64,000 nt of DNA from Uliginosibacterium gangwonense DSM 18521 (GTDB taxonomy: Bacteria; Pseudomonadota; Gammaproteobacteria; Burkholderiales; Rhodocyclaceae), in NCBI RefSeq assembly GCF_000373965.1, contig NZ_KB892841.1, positions 52,330 through 116,329 of the forward strand, in the 5' to 3' direction. Under the pieces are notes generated by a model that had not been told where the DNA came from, ran no database searches, and saw nothing but the letters and a program-made list of their open reading frames with translations. This document shows positions 17,723 to 26,129 of this stretch, in pieces. A program made the translations under genes and the position numbers. Each line of letters starts with the position of its first letter. Position 1 is the first letter of the stretch.

Positions 17723-18328
17723 TTATTCAGCCGCGTGCTTAGCCGTTTTTTTGGCAGCCGACTTCGCTGCTGGTTTGCTCTTGTCCTCCGCGCCACGCTT
17801 CACATCGGAAGCCTTGGCGAACTCATCGGCAAAAGTCTCACTGATCTGCTGCATCCTGGGGAACATCGGTTCAGTCAGCGCACGCATATTGCGCATGGAT
17901 GCCTCGGTGAGTGCGGGCATCTTGGCAAGCATTTTCTGCCCCAGCGGCGTCTTGTAGAACTGGGTCAGTTCCACCACCTCTTCCTCGGTAAAAGTCTCCA
18001 GGTAGACTTTCGCCATCAGCTCCTTGTACTTGTCCCAAGCCAGCATTTCATCCATCACCTGGGAGATGCCGGAAGAGAAATGTTGCACCGCCGCCTGCTG
18101 GGCCTCGTTCAAATCCTTGGCCTGCTTGCTCTGGAGTTGCTGGACGAGAACCTGATTCATCACCTCCTGGCTTTGCTGTGCAATCTTGCCACGGATACTG
18201 ACAAGCAGATTCTCCATATTGGTCTGGACGAACAGCTCATCAATCGCCTTGCGCTGGGAGGCTTCATCCGCCCAGGCGTTCAGTGAGAGGCCCAACAACA
18301 GCACGGCAAGTATTTTCTTCATTTTCAC
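17723..18328 (-). CDS. DUF2059 exported protein
   Basis: 201 residues. A signal peptide ends at 'LSLNAWA', followed by a helical DUF2059 region ('FTEEEVVELTQFYKTPLGQKMLAKMPALTE') and a Lys/Ala-rich tail. DUF2059 proteins are periplasmic and of unknown function. It lies downstream of recR, on the same strand, 27 bases away. The Lys-rich tail ('SKPAAKSAAKKTAKHAAE') might bind nucleic acid or cell wall, but that is only a thought. Confidence 0.85.
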   Translation of the reverse strand: MKMKKILAVLLLGLSLNAWADEASQRKAIDELFVQTNMENLLVSIRGKIAQQSQEVMNQVLVQQLQSKQAKDLNEAQQAAVQHFSSGISQVMDEMLAWDKYKELMAKVYLETFTEEEVVELTQFYKTPLGQKMLAKMPALTEASMRNMRALTEPMFPRMQQISETFADEFAKASDVKRGAEDKSKPAAKSAAKKTAKHAAE

Positions 18329-18355
18329 TCCTCGAAATAGGTCGCAGAGACGGAA

Positions 18356-18943
18356 TCAAACCCCGCGTCGTTCAACAAAGGCCTGCGCAATCGTGCCCAG
18401 GTCGGTATGTTCCAGTTCGCCCCCAACCGGCACGCCCCGGGCGATGCGGCTCACGCGCAGCCCACGGGCACGCAGCATTTCACCCACATAATGCGCGGTC
18501 GCCTCGCCCTCGTTGGTAAAGTTGGTGGCGAGAATCACCTCTTGCACCTTGCCATCGGTCGCGCGCGCCAAGAGCTTGTCGAGCTTCAATTCCCGCGGCC
18601 CGATACCATCCAGCGGCGAAACCCGCCCCATCAGCACGTAGTACAAACCGTGATAGGCAAGGCTGGACTCCATCACGGCGAGGTCGGCGGGCATCTCGAC
18701 CACGCATAGCTGGGCCTCGTCGCGGGAGAGATCGGCACAACGGTCGCAGATATCGGTTTCAGAAAAGGTGTTACAGCGTTCGCAGTGCTGGAGTTCGGTC
18801 AGACACCGGGTCAAAGTGGCGGCCAGTTGGGCCGCGCCGTCACGGTCCCGCTGCAACAATTGATAGGCCATGCGCTGGGCCGATTTGGGGCCGACACCGG
18901 GCAAGACCCGCAAGGCTTCAACCAGACTATCAAGAAGGGACAT
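18356..18943 (-). CDS. recR: Recombination mediator RecR
   Basis: 195 residues, normal length. Helix-hairpin-helix start '[17 protein letters not shown]', zinc finger '[16 protein letters not shown]', and a Toprim domain ('[15 protein letters not shown]'). RecR works with RecO (encoded at 51.3 kb here) and RecF to load RecA at gaps. The classical dnaX-ybaB-recR order is present, with a terminator-like hairpin between ybaB and recR. Confidence 0.96.
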   Translation of the reverse strand: MSLLDSLVEALRVLPGVGPKSAQRMAYQLLQRDRDGAAQLAATLTRCLTELQHCERCNTFSETDICDRCADLSRDEAQLCVVEMPADLAVMESSLAYHGLYYVLMGRVSPLDGIGPRELKLDKLLARATDGKVQEVILATNFTNEGEATAHYVGEMLRARGLRVSRIARGVPVGGELEHTDLGTIAQAFVERRGV

Positions 18944-18954
18944 AGAGGTAGGGC

Positions 18955-18991
18955 CAAAAAAGCAAACCCGGCTGGGTGGTGCCGGGCTTGC
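18955..18991 (-). terminator. Terminator between ybaB and recR
   Basis: Minus strand: 11-base arms GCAAGCCCGGC and GCCGGGTTTGC around an 8-base loop, followed by TTTTTT. It probably limits dnaX-ybaB transcription into recR. Confidence 0.75.
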
Positions 18992-19006
18992 GGGGTCTGT
19001 GGCAAC

Positions 19007-19330
19007 TTAGAATGGGAGCTTCATTCCCGGCGGCAGATTCAAGCCGGAGGTAAAGCCGGACATCTTCTCCTGGGTGGTGGATTCCACCTTGCGCACGGCA
19101 TCATTGACGGCAGCGGCGATCAGGTCTTCCAGCATTTCCTTGTCGTCCATCACCGAAGGATCAATCACCACGCGCTTCACATCATGGTGACAGGTCATGG
19201 TGATCTTCACCATCCCGGCGCCAGACTGGCCTTCCACCTCGACAGAGCCGAGCGCTTCCTGGGCCTTTTTCATGTTGTCCTGCATCTGCTGGGCTTGCTT
19301 CATCAGCCCGGCGAGGCCACCTTTCATCAT
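19007..19330 (-). CDS. ybaB: YbaB/EbfC nucleoid-associated protein
   Basis: 107 residues, typical. The family core '[20 protein letters not shown]' is followed by '[22 protein letters not shown]' (split as [12 protein letters not shown] / [10 protein letters not shown]) and '[16 protein letters not shown]'. It forms dimers that bind DNA. Its start overlaps the dnaX stop by 4 bases. Confidence 0.95.
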   Translation of the reverse strand: MMKGGLAGLMKQAQQMQDNMKKAQEALGSVEVEGQSGAGMVKITMTCHHDVKRVVIDPSVMDDKEMLEDLIAAAVNDAVRKVESTTQEKMSGFTSGLNLPPGMKLPF

Positions 19331-21159
19331 GCTTGTTTCTCCTGCAAGGGTTTAACGGAAGACTCGACCAGCGTTGCATCGAAACGCTCGACAAGCTCCT
19401 GTACGAATGGATCGGATTCCAGCGAGGCCACCGCCTCGGCGTGGCGTTGTTGGCGAATTTCGTCGTTGCGTTGGGCCGGGGTCTGGGAACTAAGTTCCCC
19501 CACCTCCACATTCACGCGTAGGGCTTCGCCCAGGATGGCACGGAGTGCTTCCTGCAATTTCTGATGATTGCCCGCCAAAGCCATCAAATGGCGATGCTCG
19601 GGCGGCAGGCGCAGGCGCAGAATGTGGCCGTCGTAGGCCAACAACTCGCAATGCTGGGCCAGCTCCCGCACCATGCCACCAACCTGGGCATGTTCGATCG
19701 TCGCCTGCCAATCGCTGACCGTGGCCTGGGACCCTGGCTGCAAAGCCCCTCTGGAAGCAACGGCTTCAGCAACGGGCGCAGCCGTAGTGGGCACAACAGC
19801 GGCCTCGGCAGCAGATTCAACGGGGGCAGATGCCTGCGCTGCACGGGGCACTGCAGGTGCCTCGTCTTCCCATGGCGGAGGCGGCTCAGGCATGCGCGGC
19901 GGTTCAGGTTCAGGTGCTGCAGCCCTGGACGGAGCCAGGGCAGGCGCTACGGGTTCCGGCTGAGTGGCAAGAGGACGAACTGTGGTGTGTTGCGCGGGTG
20001 CAGCAGATGGCGTTCCTGCACTCTGCAGTGCTGGACGGCTGGGCGCCGGGCCTGATTTTGCAGGCGGTGAACCGGGCTGCACGGGCTGGAAGGCATGCAG
20101 ACGCAACAGACTCATCGTGAAGCCGGTGTACTCATCCGGCGCCAGCGCGAGTTCTTCGCGCCCGTGGATACAGATCTGGTAAGCCAGTTGCAGAAATTCG
20201 GCATCAAACGCTTCGGCATAGGGAGCCAGCCGCTCGCGCTCGAAGCTATCGGCAATCGCCTGCGGCGCCATCTGGAACAAGGCGATGCGGTGGAGCAACA
20301 CGGCCAGTTCCTGCAGGGCCGAATCGAAACTCAGGCTGCGGGCTTCCATGCCATCGGCCGCTGCCATCAGGGCAGCGGGGTCTTGCGCCCGCAAGGCGTC
20401 GAGCAACTCGTAGAGGTGGTCTTCCCCCACCGTGCCGAGCATGTCGCGCACGCCTTCTTCCTCTACCTTGCCCGCTCCGTGAGCAATAGCCTGATCGAGC
20501 AGCGAAAGTGCATCACGCATTGAGCCATGCGCGCCCTTGGCGATGTGACGCAAGGCGCCAAGCTCAAAGCTCACCTGCTCCTCCCCCAGGATGCGCGAGA
20601 GATGGTCGATGATATGGCTCTGCGGCATCTGCTTGAGGTTGAACTGCAGGCAGCGTGAGAGCACAGTAACCGGAATCTTCTGCGGATCGGTGGTGGCGAG
20701 GATAAATTTCATGTGCGCAGGAGGTTCCTCCAGCGTCTTGAGCATAGCGTTGAAGGCATGCCCGGTAAGCATGTGCACTTCGTCGATCATGTAGACCTTG
20801 TAGCGGCCCCGCGAAGGCGCATACGCAGCCTTCTCCAACAGGGCGGCCATGTCATCCACCCCACGGTTGGAGGCCGCGTCCATCTCCACGTAATCCACGA
20901 AGCGGCCACTATCAATCTCGGTACACGCGGCGCACACGCCACAGGGCGTAGCGGTCACACCCGTCTCGCAGTTCAGGCTTTTCGCCAGAATCCGGGAGAT
21001 GGTGGTCTTGCCCACCCCGCGCGTCCCCGTGAAAAGATAAGCATGGTGGAGCCGCCCGGTTTGCAGGGCGTGCGTCAGGGCACGCACGACGTGCTCTTGC
21101 CCGACGAGGGTTTCAAAATTGCGCGGACGCCATTTTCTGGCCAATACCTGATAGCTCAT
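19327..21159 (-). CDS. dnaX: DNA polymerase III subunit gamma/tau
   Basis: 610 residues. Walker [10 protein letters not shown], the zinc-binding Cys cluster (C in 'LNCETG', then 'CGVCAAC'), the 'IDEVHML' Walker B and the SRC motif ('VLSRCLQF') all lie in the first 200 residues. A long Pro/Ala linker (about 370-480) and a C-terminal tau domain follow. It is the clamp-loader ATPase and links the polymerase cores. I saw no obvious A-rich slippery site of the E. coli type, so a separate gamma form is not predicted here. Confidence 0.97.
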   Translation of the reverse strand: MSYQVLARKWRPRNFETLVGQEHVVRALTHALQTGRLHHAYLFTGTRGVGKTTISRILAKSLNCETGVTATPCGVCAACTEIDSGRFVDYVEMDAASNRGVDDMAALLEKAAYAPSRGRYKVYMIDEVHMLTGHAFNAMLKTLEEPPAHMKFILATTDPQKIPVTVLSRCLQFNLKQMPQSHIIDHLSRILGEEQVSFELGALRHIAKGAHGSMRDALSLLDQAIAHGAGKVEEEGVRDMLGTVGEDHLYELLDALRAQDPAALMAAADGMEARSLSFDSALQELAVLLHRIALFQMAPQAIADSFERERLAPYAEAFDAEFLQLAYQICIHGREELALAPDEYTGFTMSLLRLHAFQPVQPGSPPAKSGPAPSRPALQSAGTPSAAPAQHTTVRPLATQPEPVAPALAPSRAAAPEPEPPRMPEPPPPWEDEAPAVPRAAQASAPVESAAEAAVVPTTAAPVAEAVASRGALQPGSQATVSDWQATIEHAQVGGMVRELAQHCELLAYDGHILRLRLPPEHRHLMALAGNHQKLQEALRAILGEALRVNVEVGELSSQTPAQRNDEIRQQRHAEAVASLESDPFVQELVERFDATLVESSVKPLQEKQA

Positions 21160-21333
21160 GGCGGTGATTTTAGCAGCACCGCAGACATCTGCCGGGGCAT
21201 TTTCTCGTGCCGGGGATAATTGGCACCCGATTAGGCAAAGCTATCGTAGCGCTATCAGCATTCAATTGGCGTGTTGAGTAGGTAAAGACCAAACTACATC
21301 AAACAAATTGCCTTGTGCAAAAAGGAGGATCGC

Positions 21334-21546
21334 ATGAACACCCCCACCCCCAACGCTGTCTCTGTCCACAGCTTCAAGCGACGCCTTGGCGTGCTGATCA
21401 CCATTGCCGGTGGCTTGCTCCTGCTGGATCAGGCACTGAGTACGTTCGCAACCGATCAGGCGCCGCAGGCTTCACAGCAAACCGTGGTTCCCGCACCGGC
21501 TTCGGTGCCGATGGCCGCCCCTGGAAAACGACTGATAGAAGCCTGA
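21334..21546 (+). CDS. Small predicted single-pass membrane protein
   Basis: 70 residues from the ATG at 21334, preceded by an excellent AAAGGAGG (about 21321-21328). A basic N-terminal segment with 'SFKRRLG' is followed by one hydrophobic helix ('VLITIAGGLLLLDQAL') and an Ala/Pro-rich tail. No family recognised. The strong ribosome binding site and the terminator right after the stop support a real gene. Confidence 0.6.
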   Translation: MNTPTPNAVSVHSFKRRLGVLITIAGGLLLLDQALSTFATDQAPQASQQTVVPAPASVPMAAPGKRLIEA

Positions 21547-21573
21547 TCTGATTAGATACCGGCCCCAAAAGCA

Positions 21574-21606
21574 AAAACGGGATGCGTGTGATACGCATCC
21601 CGTTTT
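21574..21606. terminator. Bidirectional terminator shared by the small ORF and the SRP RNA gene
   Basis: Perfect 14-bp arms AAAACGGGATGCGT and ACGCATCCCGTTTT around a 5-base loop. Flanking A/T runs let it work on either strand: it ends the small + gene and the minus-strand SRP RNA. Confidence 0.85.
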
Positions 21607-21618
21607 CATGTATTCGAG

Positions 21619-21718
21619 GCGGCGAGCCCAACCCCCGGCACTCCCAGGGAGTGGTTATGGCTGCTTCCTTCCGGACCTGACCAGGTTCCCACGCTGTGAT
21701 GCGAGGAGACCCGCCGCA
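21619..21718 (-). ncRNA. ffs: Signal recognition particle RNA (bacterial 4.5S type)
   Basis: Minus strand carries the invariant SRP hairpin core GGTCAGGTCCGGAAGGAAGC with its flanking CAG pairs. The ends GCGGCG and CGCCGC close the long helix. About 100 nt, a typical small bacterial SRP RNA. It binds Ffh and directs membrane proteins to the translocon. End positions are estimated from pairing. Confidence 0.95.
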
Positions 21719-21722
21719 ACGA

Positions 21723-21751
21723 ATAATACCACGAGTTTGGTTTTGTGCCAG
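21723..21751 (-). promoter_or_regulatory. ffs: Probable promoter of the SRP RNA gene
   Basis: Minus strand: CTGGCA (-35 like), 17 bases, then TATTAT (-10). It lies 5-10 bases before the predicted RNA start, as expected. Confidence 0.55.
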
Positions 21752-21865
21752 CACGCTTGAACACAGCGCGAACACCGTCCGTCATCGCTTGGCGCAGGCT
21801 ATGCAATAATAGTAGCCAGATTGCAGCCTGCCCTGCCCACCCAATTAGCGACACGCCATTCCCCT

Positions 21866-22744
21866 ATGTTTGACCGCTCCCGTCTCGTCCTGGCCGGTCT
21901 GGCCCTCCTGTTGGTCACACTTTTGTGGGGCACCACCTTTCCAGCCATGAAGGCCGTCTCACTGCACATGCCGCCAGGGCTGATGGTTGGTTCGCGCTGG
22001 CTGCTGGCCGCCCTGGTGTTCGCCCCCTGGGTCGAGTGGCGCAGCAAGGCGCTATGGCGTGATGCGCTGATCGTCACCACATTGCTGTTCGCAAGCTTCG
22101 TCCTCCAGGTCATCGGGCTGACCATGATGAGCGCCGGGCGCAATGCCTTCATCACCGGATTCAACATCATCCTCGTGCCCCTGCTCATGCCACTATTGGG
22201 CTCCCGCCTGCCGGTACGCGCTCTGGTTGCCGCCGCATTGGCAACGGGAGGCATCGTGGTGATGAGCTACGAGCAAAGCAGCGGCTGGCTGGGCGACGCA
22301 CTGACCCTGGGCTGCGCCGTCGCCTTTGCGCTCTACATCATCGGCATGTCCCGCTACGCCCCACGCCACGCCACCTTAGCATTTGCGGGCGCGCAGGCCG
22401 TCATCATGGCCCTGTTCTCGCCACTCTGGATCGCGGGCGAATGGCTGTGGTGGGGGGCCGCCTACCCGGAAATGGCCGCAGGCATCAGTGGGGTCTGGCT
22501 GGAACTGATCTACCTGGGGCTGGTATGCAGCGGCTTCGCCCTGATCCTGCAAACCTGGGCCCAGGCACGCGCCAGCGCCACCCAGGCAGCCATCATCTAC
22601 GCCCTGGAACCCTTCTTCGCCGCGCTCTTCGCCACCTGGTGGTTGGGCGAGACCTTCGGCCCCCGTGCCATGATCGGCGGCGTGCTGATCGTGGTGGCCA
22701 TGGTGTACTCGCAACTGCCGGACAAATCCCCCGCTACAGCATAG
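21866..22744 (+). CDS. DMT superfamily (EamA) transporter
   Basis: 292 residues from the ATG at 21866, with about ten membrane helices in two EamA repeats ('LLWGTTFPAMKAVSLHMPP' opens the first; 'QAAIIYALEPFFAALFATWW' with 'GETFG' closes the second). Such proteins export metabolites such as amino acids; the substrate is not predictable. A TTG at 21821 would add 15 unconvincing residues. No good ribosome binding site is seen at either start. Confidence 0.85.
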   Translation: MFDRSRLVLAGLALLLVTLLWGTTFPAMKAVSLHMPPGLMVGSRWLLAALVFAPWVEWRSKALWRDALIVTTLLFASFVLQVIGLTMMSAGRNAFITGFNIILVPLLMPLLGSRLPVRALVAAALATGGIVVMSYEQSSGWLGDALTLGCAVAFALYIIGMSRYAPRHATLAFAGAQAVIMALFSPLWIAGEWLWWGAAYPEMAAGISGVWLELIYLGLVCSGFALILQTWAQARASATQAAIIYALEPFFAALFATWWLGETFGPRAMIGGVLIVVAMVYSQLPDKSPATA

Positions 22745-23060
22745 CAATGCTGTACGCCCCTGGAAAGCAGATGCGGAATTGTTGAGCCGATCTGCTTCAC
22801 GGCAAAGACAAATCCAGCAAAGAACCCTTTGCGGCCAGGCAACCGTCTGTCGAAATGATATCTATGACAAACGAAAAACTCATTTGTAATTCATTGATTT
22901 TTCTAGACTACGCCTGATTTCAGGCATAGCCACTGCACTCCATTCTGAGCCAAAAATCAGAATACTCCTAGCTGCGCCAAACCATTTATTCATAAGGAAG
23001 CCAGTATAGTAAGGCACAAAAGTTCAACAACCCCACAGTCAAATTGAACGCCTTACCCCC
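22745..23060. other. Intergenic region before the cytochrome cluster
   Basis: No gene seen. An imperfect hairpin with arms AAGCAGAT/ATCTGCTT lies near 22765-22797, without a T run. From about 22860 the sequence turns AT-rich, marking the left edge of the compositionally distinct region; it probably holds the b561 promoter. Confidence 0.5.
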
Positions 23061-23651
23061 ATGAATATACAAAACAAATACTCAAGAGTAATTATCGCTC
23101 TTCACTGGATCAGTGCTGCACTTATCTTATTGGCTGTTTGCTTCGTCCTGGGACGAGAATTAACCGAATCCCGCAGCCTACGGCATACGCTGATTGACTT
23201 TCACCGTCAATGCGGTTTGCTCATCCTCCTGTTTGTACTCCCCCGCTTGGGCGCACGGCTCATTACCGCTGCCCCCGCTGCCGAAAAAGGCATTCCGCAT
23301 ATTCTGCAATGGGTCGCAAAACTCACTCACCTTGCCATCTATGGCTTCATGGTAGCGCTCCCCATCTTGGGGTGGGCCATCAGCGGGGCCAAGGGGCAGG
23401 CGATCAAATTACTGGCATTCGTCTCGCTCCCCTCTTTCGTCAGTGTCGATCCTGACTTGGCCGACACCTTGGAACAATGGCACGGCACACTTGCCTGGGT
23501 CTTTTTGAGTCTGCTCGCGCTGCACGCTGGCGCAGCGCTTTGGCATCACTTCATACTCAAAGACAGCACACTGCAAAAGATGCTGCCTTTTGCAAAACAA
23601 AACCCCGCACAAAAGGAACTTGTTCCTGCTCACTCAACAGGAGAAAACTAA
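23061..23651 (+). CDS. Cytochrome b561 family membrane protein
   Basis: 196 residues with four predicted helices. Candidate heme ligands are H15 ('ALHWIS'), H48 ('DFHRQCG'), H90 ('KLTHLAIYGF') and H155 ('LALHAG'), the usual b561/Ni-Fe hydrogenase b-type pattern. These proteins pass electrons between the quinone pool and periplasmic donors. The stop is one base away from the start of the cytochrome-porin gene, so the two are very likely co-expressed and may work as one path. A His/Lys-rich C-terminal tail is present. No clear ribosome binding site before the ATG. Confidence 0.88.
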   Translation: MNIQNKYSRVIIALHWISAALILLAVCFVLGRELTESRSLRHTLIDFHRQCGLLILLFVLPRLGARLITAAPAAEKGIPHILQWVAKLTHLAIYGFMVALPILGWAISGAKGQAIKLLAFVSLPSFVSVDPDLADTLEQWHGTLAWVFLSLLALHAGAALWHHFILKDSTLQKMLPFAKQNPAQKELVPAHSTGEN

Positions 23652-23652
23652 T

Positions 23653-25017
23653 ATGATCAATTGGCTTTACACCACTCTAAATGCCCGCAGAATCGGGCTG
23701 TGCCTGGGAATGCTCCTATGGGCTGTGGGCGCCTTCCAGTCGGCCTGGGCGCTACCCAGCTATGCACGCCAAACCGGGGATGAATGCGCAGCCTGTCACG
23801 TCGGGGCCTATGGGCCGCAGCTCACCCCCCACGGGATGCGTTTCAAACTCACGGGTTATGCTGATAGCAACGACCAAGGCATCAAAATCCCCCTTTCAGG
23901 CATGGTTGTCGCATCTTTTGAACGTACCGCCAAGGCACTCTCAGCCAAACCAACTGCCCACACCGACACAAACAACAATACTGGGATGGATGAAGCCTCG
24001 CTTTTCCTGGCAGGGCGAATTGCTCCCCATGTCGGCTCATTTATTCAGGCGACCTATTCCGGCACAGAACATCGCGCCTCAATTGATAACAGTGATATAC
24101 GCGCTGCCAATACTTTCAAGCTGGGTGATCTGGACGCCATCGTGGGCATCTCGCTCAACAATAATCCTGGCGTTCAAGATCCATTCAACACCTTGCCCGT
24201 CTGGGGTTTCCCGTATGCCTCAACGGAATTGGTTCCCGGCTATGCCTCCCCCATGCTGAGTGGTGGGCTGGGCCAACACGTAACAGGGCTGACCGCGTAT
24301 ACAATGTTGAATGACTCCCTGTATGCAGAGTTCGGCGGCTATCGTTCGCTATCGCATGGCGCTTCAATCCGCCTGGGCGTAGATGACACCGGGTCCAGCC
24401 GGGTCGCATCCAATACTTACTGGCGCTTGGCCTGGATGCGTAATCAGCGGGCCTATAACTGGTCAGTTGGCCTTGTCGGCATGAATACCGGATTGAAACC
24501 TGATCTAACCGTCTCGGACATTGATCGTTATAAAGATATCGGGATTGACGCCAACTTCCAATACCTTGGCAATCGCCAGCATATCGTAACGGCATCAACC
24601 AGCTACATTCGGGAACGCCAGAACCTAGGCGCCACCTATGCAGCGGGCAATTCCGAGAACGACCATAACAATCTATCACGTTGGCAAACGACGGCCTCTT
24701 ACTTCTACGATCAAACCTGGGGCTTTAGCAGCTCACTCTTCCGCGTTCGCGGCAGCAGCGACGCCCTGCTCTACACCCCGGCAGACGATAGTGGCAGCCG
24801 CATAGGCTCACCCAATACCAATGGCTATATCCTGCAAGCGGACTGGACACCGTGGGGCAAGGAAAACGCATCCAGCACACCTTGGCCTAATCTTAGAATC
24901 GGCCTGCAATACACGGGGTACACCAAGTTCAATGGTGCGTCGACCGATTATGACGGATCAGGTCGCAAAGCCCGCGACAACAATACGACCTTCCTGTTTA
25001 TCCACACATCGTTCTAA
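23653..25017 (+). CDS. Fused monoheme cytochrome c / outer-membrane barrel (Cyc2-like), copy 1
   Basis: 454 residues from the ATG at 23653 (CAGGAG ribosome binding site). The signal peptide ends near 'SAWA' (about 33). The mature N-terminus 'LPSYARQTGDECAACH' has one heme motif, CAACH (45-49), followed by 'LTPHGMRFKLTGY'. The remaining about 380 residues are Gly/Asn/Tyr-rich with alternating strands and end in a terminal Phe, as outer-membrane barrels do. This is the layout of Cyc2, the fused cytochrome-porin of neutrophilic iron oxidisers, but I cannot align it, and many related betaproteobacterial proteins are simply called cytochrome c. Likely role: electron transfer across the outer membrane. 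Confidence 0.75.
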   Translation: MINWLYTTLNARRIGLCLGMLLWAVGAFQSAWALPSYARQTGDECAACHVGAYGPQLTPHGMRFKLTGYADSNDQGIKIPLSGMVVASFERTAKALSAKPTAHTDTNNNTGMDEASLFLAGRIAPHVGSFIQATYSGTEHRASIDNSDIRAANTFKLGDLDAIVGISLNNNPGVQDPFNTLPVWGFPYASTELVPGYASPMLSGGLGQHVTGLTAYTMLNDSLYAEFGGYRSLSHGASIRLGVDDTGSSRVASNTYWRLAWMRNQRAYNWSVGLVGMNTGLKPDLTVSDIDRYKDIGIDANFQYLGNRQHIVTASTSYIRERQNLGATYAAGNSENDHNNLSRWQTTASYFYDQTWGFSSSLFRVRGSSDALLYTPADDSGSRIGSPNTNGYILQADWTPWGKENASSTPWPNLRIGLQYTGYTKFNGASTDYDGSGRKARDNNTTFLFIHTSF

Positions 25018-25035
25018 TCGTTAAGGAATTGCAGC

Positions 25036-25413
25036 ATGAAAAAATCAGAACGATTCCTTCAGTTGGCCATGGCTATTCTGCTCGGCTTTCCCCTCCTGGC
25101 CCACGCAGCCGATGCCAAACATGGGGGCGAGGTCTATGCCGAAGCTTGTGCAGACTGTCATAGCGTCAAGGAAGGCAAAGCCAAAAAAGGCCCTTCGATG
25201 TTTGGCATAGTTGGTCGGCAAGCCGGTACAGTTGCCGATTTCAATTACTCCGACGCCATGCGCCAAAGCAAGTTGAGCTGGGCGCCCGATCAACTCAGCG
25301 CCTTCCTCAAAGCCCCCAAACAAAAGGTGCCGGGCACCAAAATGAAACTGGACGGGGACCTGAATGATGCAGAGATCGCAGACCTGATCGCCTACCTCTC
25401 ATCATTACACTAA
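25036..25413 (+). CDS. Soluble class I cytochrome c
   Basis: 125 residues. The signal peptide ends near 'LLAHAA' (about 25). Heme motif CADCH (38-42) and Met ligand M103 in 'VPGTKMKL', with 'KKGPSMFGIVGRQAG' between, give a cytochrome c2/c550-like fold of about 100 mature residues. It would shuttle electrons in the periplasm. It follows the cytochrome-porin gene by 18 bases with an AAGGAA ribosome binding site, so it is probably the periplasmic partner of that protein. Confidence 0.93.
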   Translation: MKKSERFLQLAMAILLGFPLLAHAADAKHGGEVYAEACADCHSVKEGKAKKGPSMFGIVGRQAGTVADFNYSDAMRQSKLSWAPDQLSAFLKAPKQKVPGTKMKLDGDLNDAEIADLIAYLSSLH

Positions 25414-25416
25414 GAA

Positions 25417-25429
25417 CCTGTTTACGATC
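25417..25429 (+). repeat. Left 13-bp inverted repeat
   Basis: CCTGTTTACGATC, the exact reverse complement of 26643-26655. Weaker similarity continues inward on both sides. It begins four bases after the cytochrome c stop codon. Confidence 0.7.
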
Positions 25430-25706
25430 CAATAGAGGGTGCTGGCGATATAGGCAACACGCAAGCACCCTCGAAGCAAGGTTGGCCCTCTTTCCACCTG
25501 CTGGCAGGTGCCCCCCCGCGCTATGATCGTTAGCGTACTGATCGTGGTGGTCACAGTGCATTCCCAACGGCGAGACAAAACGGCAGTTCCTGCCTAGCAC
25601 TGCGCATATTCATTTACGACAGATTGCCGCGCGAATCCGCCCTACAGATACGCCACCATGCAGTAATTGAGCCGATCATTCATCTCCGCAAAAAACCAAT
25701 ATGGAA

Positions 25707-26129
25707 TTATTGGAGCGCCCCACCTTGCTTTCGATCCGACACATGGTGAATACCATCGGAACATGGAACCTCTCCGAGATCAAACGGATTGACGCCTTCG
25801 AGACAGCCAACGTTGTATGCAAAGACCCCAGGGTCTGATCGGCGCAGGTGATGAGTGTACACACCGCAGATCTTGCAAAAGTAGTGTCTCGCAGTATGTG
25901 TATTGAATTGATAGAGCGTCAGCAGATCCTCGCCTTGAACGACTCGCAATCCAGACAAAGGCACTGACGCGCAGATCGCCCCCCGACGACGACAGATTGA
26001 GCAATTGCAACGCCGCGGGTCTTCTACCCCTCTGGGCAGAGCCAACTCAAGGACAACACCGCCACAGTGGCAACTCGCTCTGTGAAGAGGCTTGATTTGT
26101 GTGATACCGATCTGATTGAAGGTTGGCAT
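25707..26129 (-). CDS. GFA family (glutathione-dependent formaldehyde-activating-like) zinc protein
   Basis: 140 residues from the ATG at 26129 (a TTG at 26144 is less likely). All zinc-ligand cysteines of the GFA/Mss4-like fold are present: C20xC22, C41xC43xxC46 and C85xxC88. The substrate is unknown; the family name comes from one formaldehyde-binding member. No ribosome binding site is clear. It is an isolated minus-strand gene between two + strand cytochrome modules, inside the inverted-repeat segment. Confidence 0.75.
   Translation of the reverse strand: MPTFNQIGITQIKPLHRASCHCGGVVLELALPRGVEDPRRCNCSICRRRGAICASVPLSGLRVVQGEDLLTLYQFNTHTARHYFCKICGVYTHHLRRSDPGVFAYNVGCLEGVNPFDLGEVPCSDGIHHVSDRKQGGALQ

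Noticed and set aside
25434..25472. Terminator after the class I cytochrome c gene
   Set aside because: A 9-bp stem (GAGGGTGCT/AGCACCCTC) exists, but the loop is 20 bases and no T run follows.
25307..25600. A 97-codon minus-strand frame overlapping the cytochrome c gene
   Set aside because: It overlaps the cytochrome c gene on the other strand and crosses the inverted repeat; no protein features.
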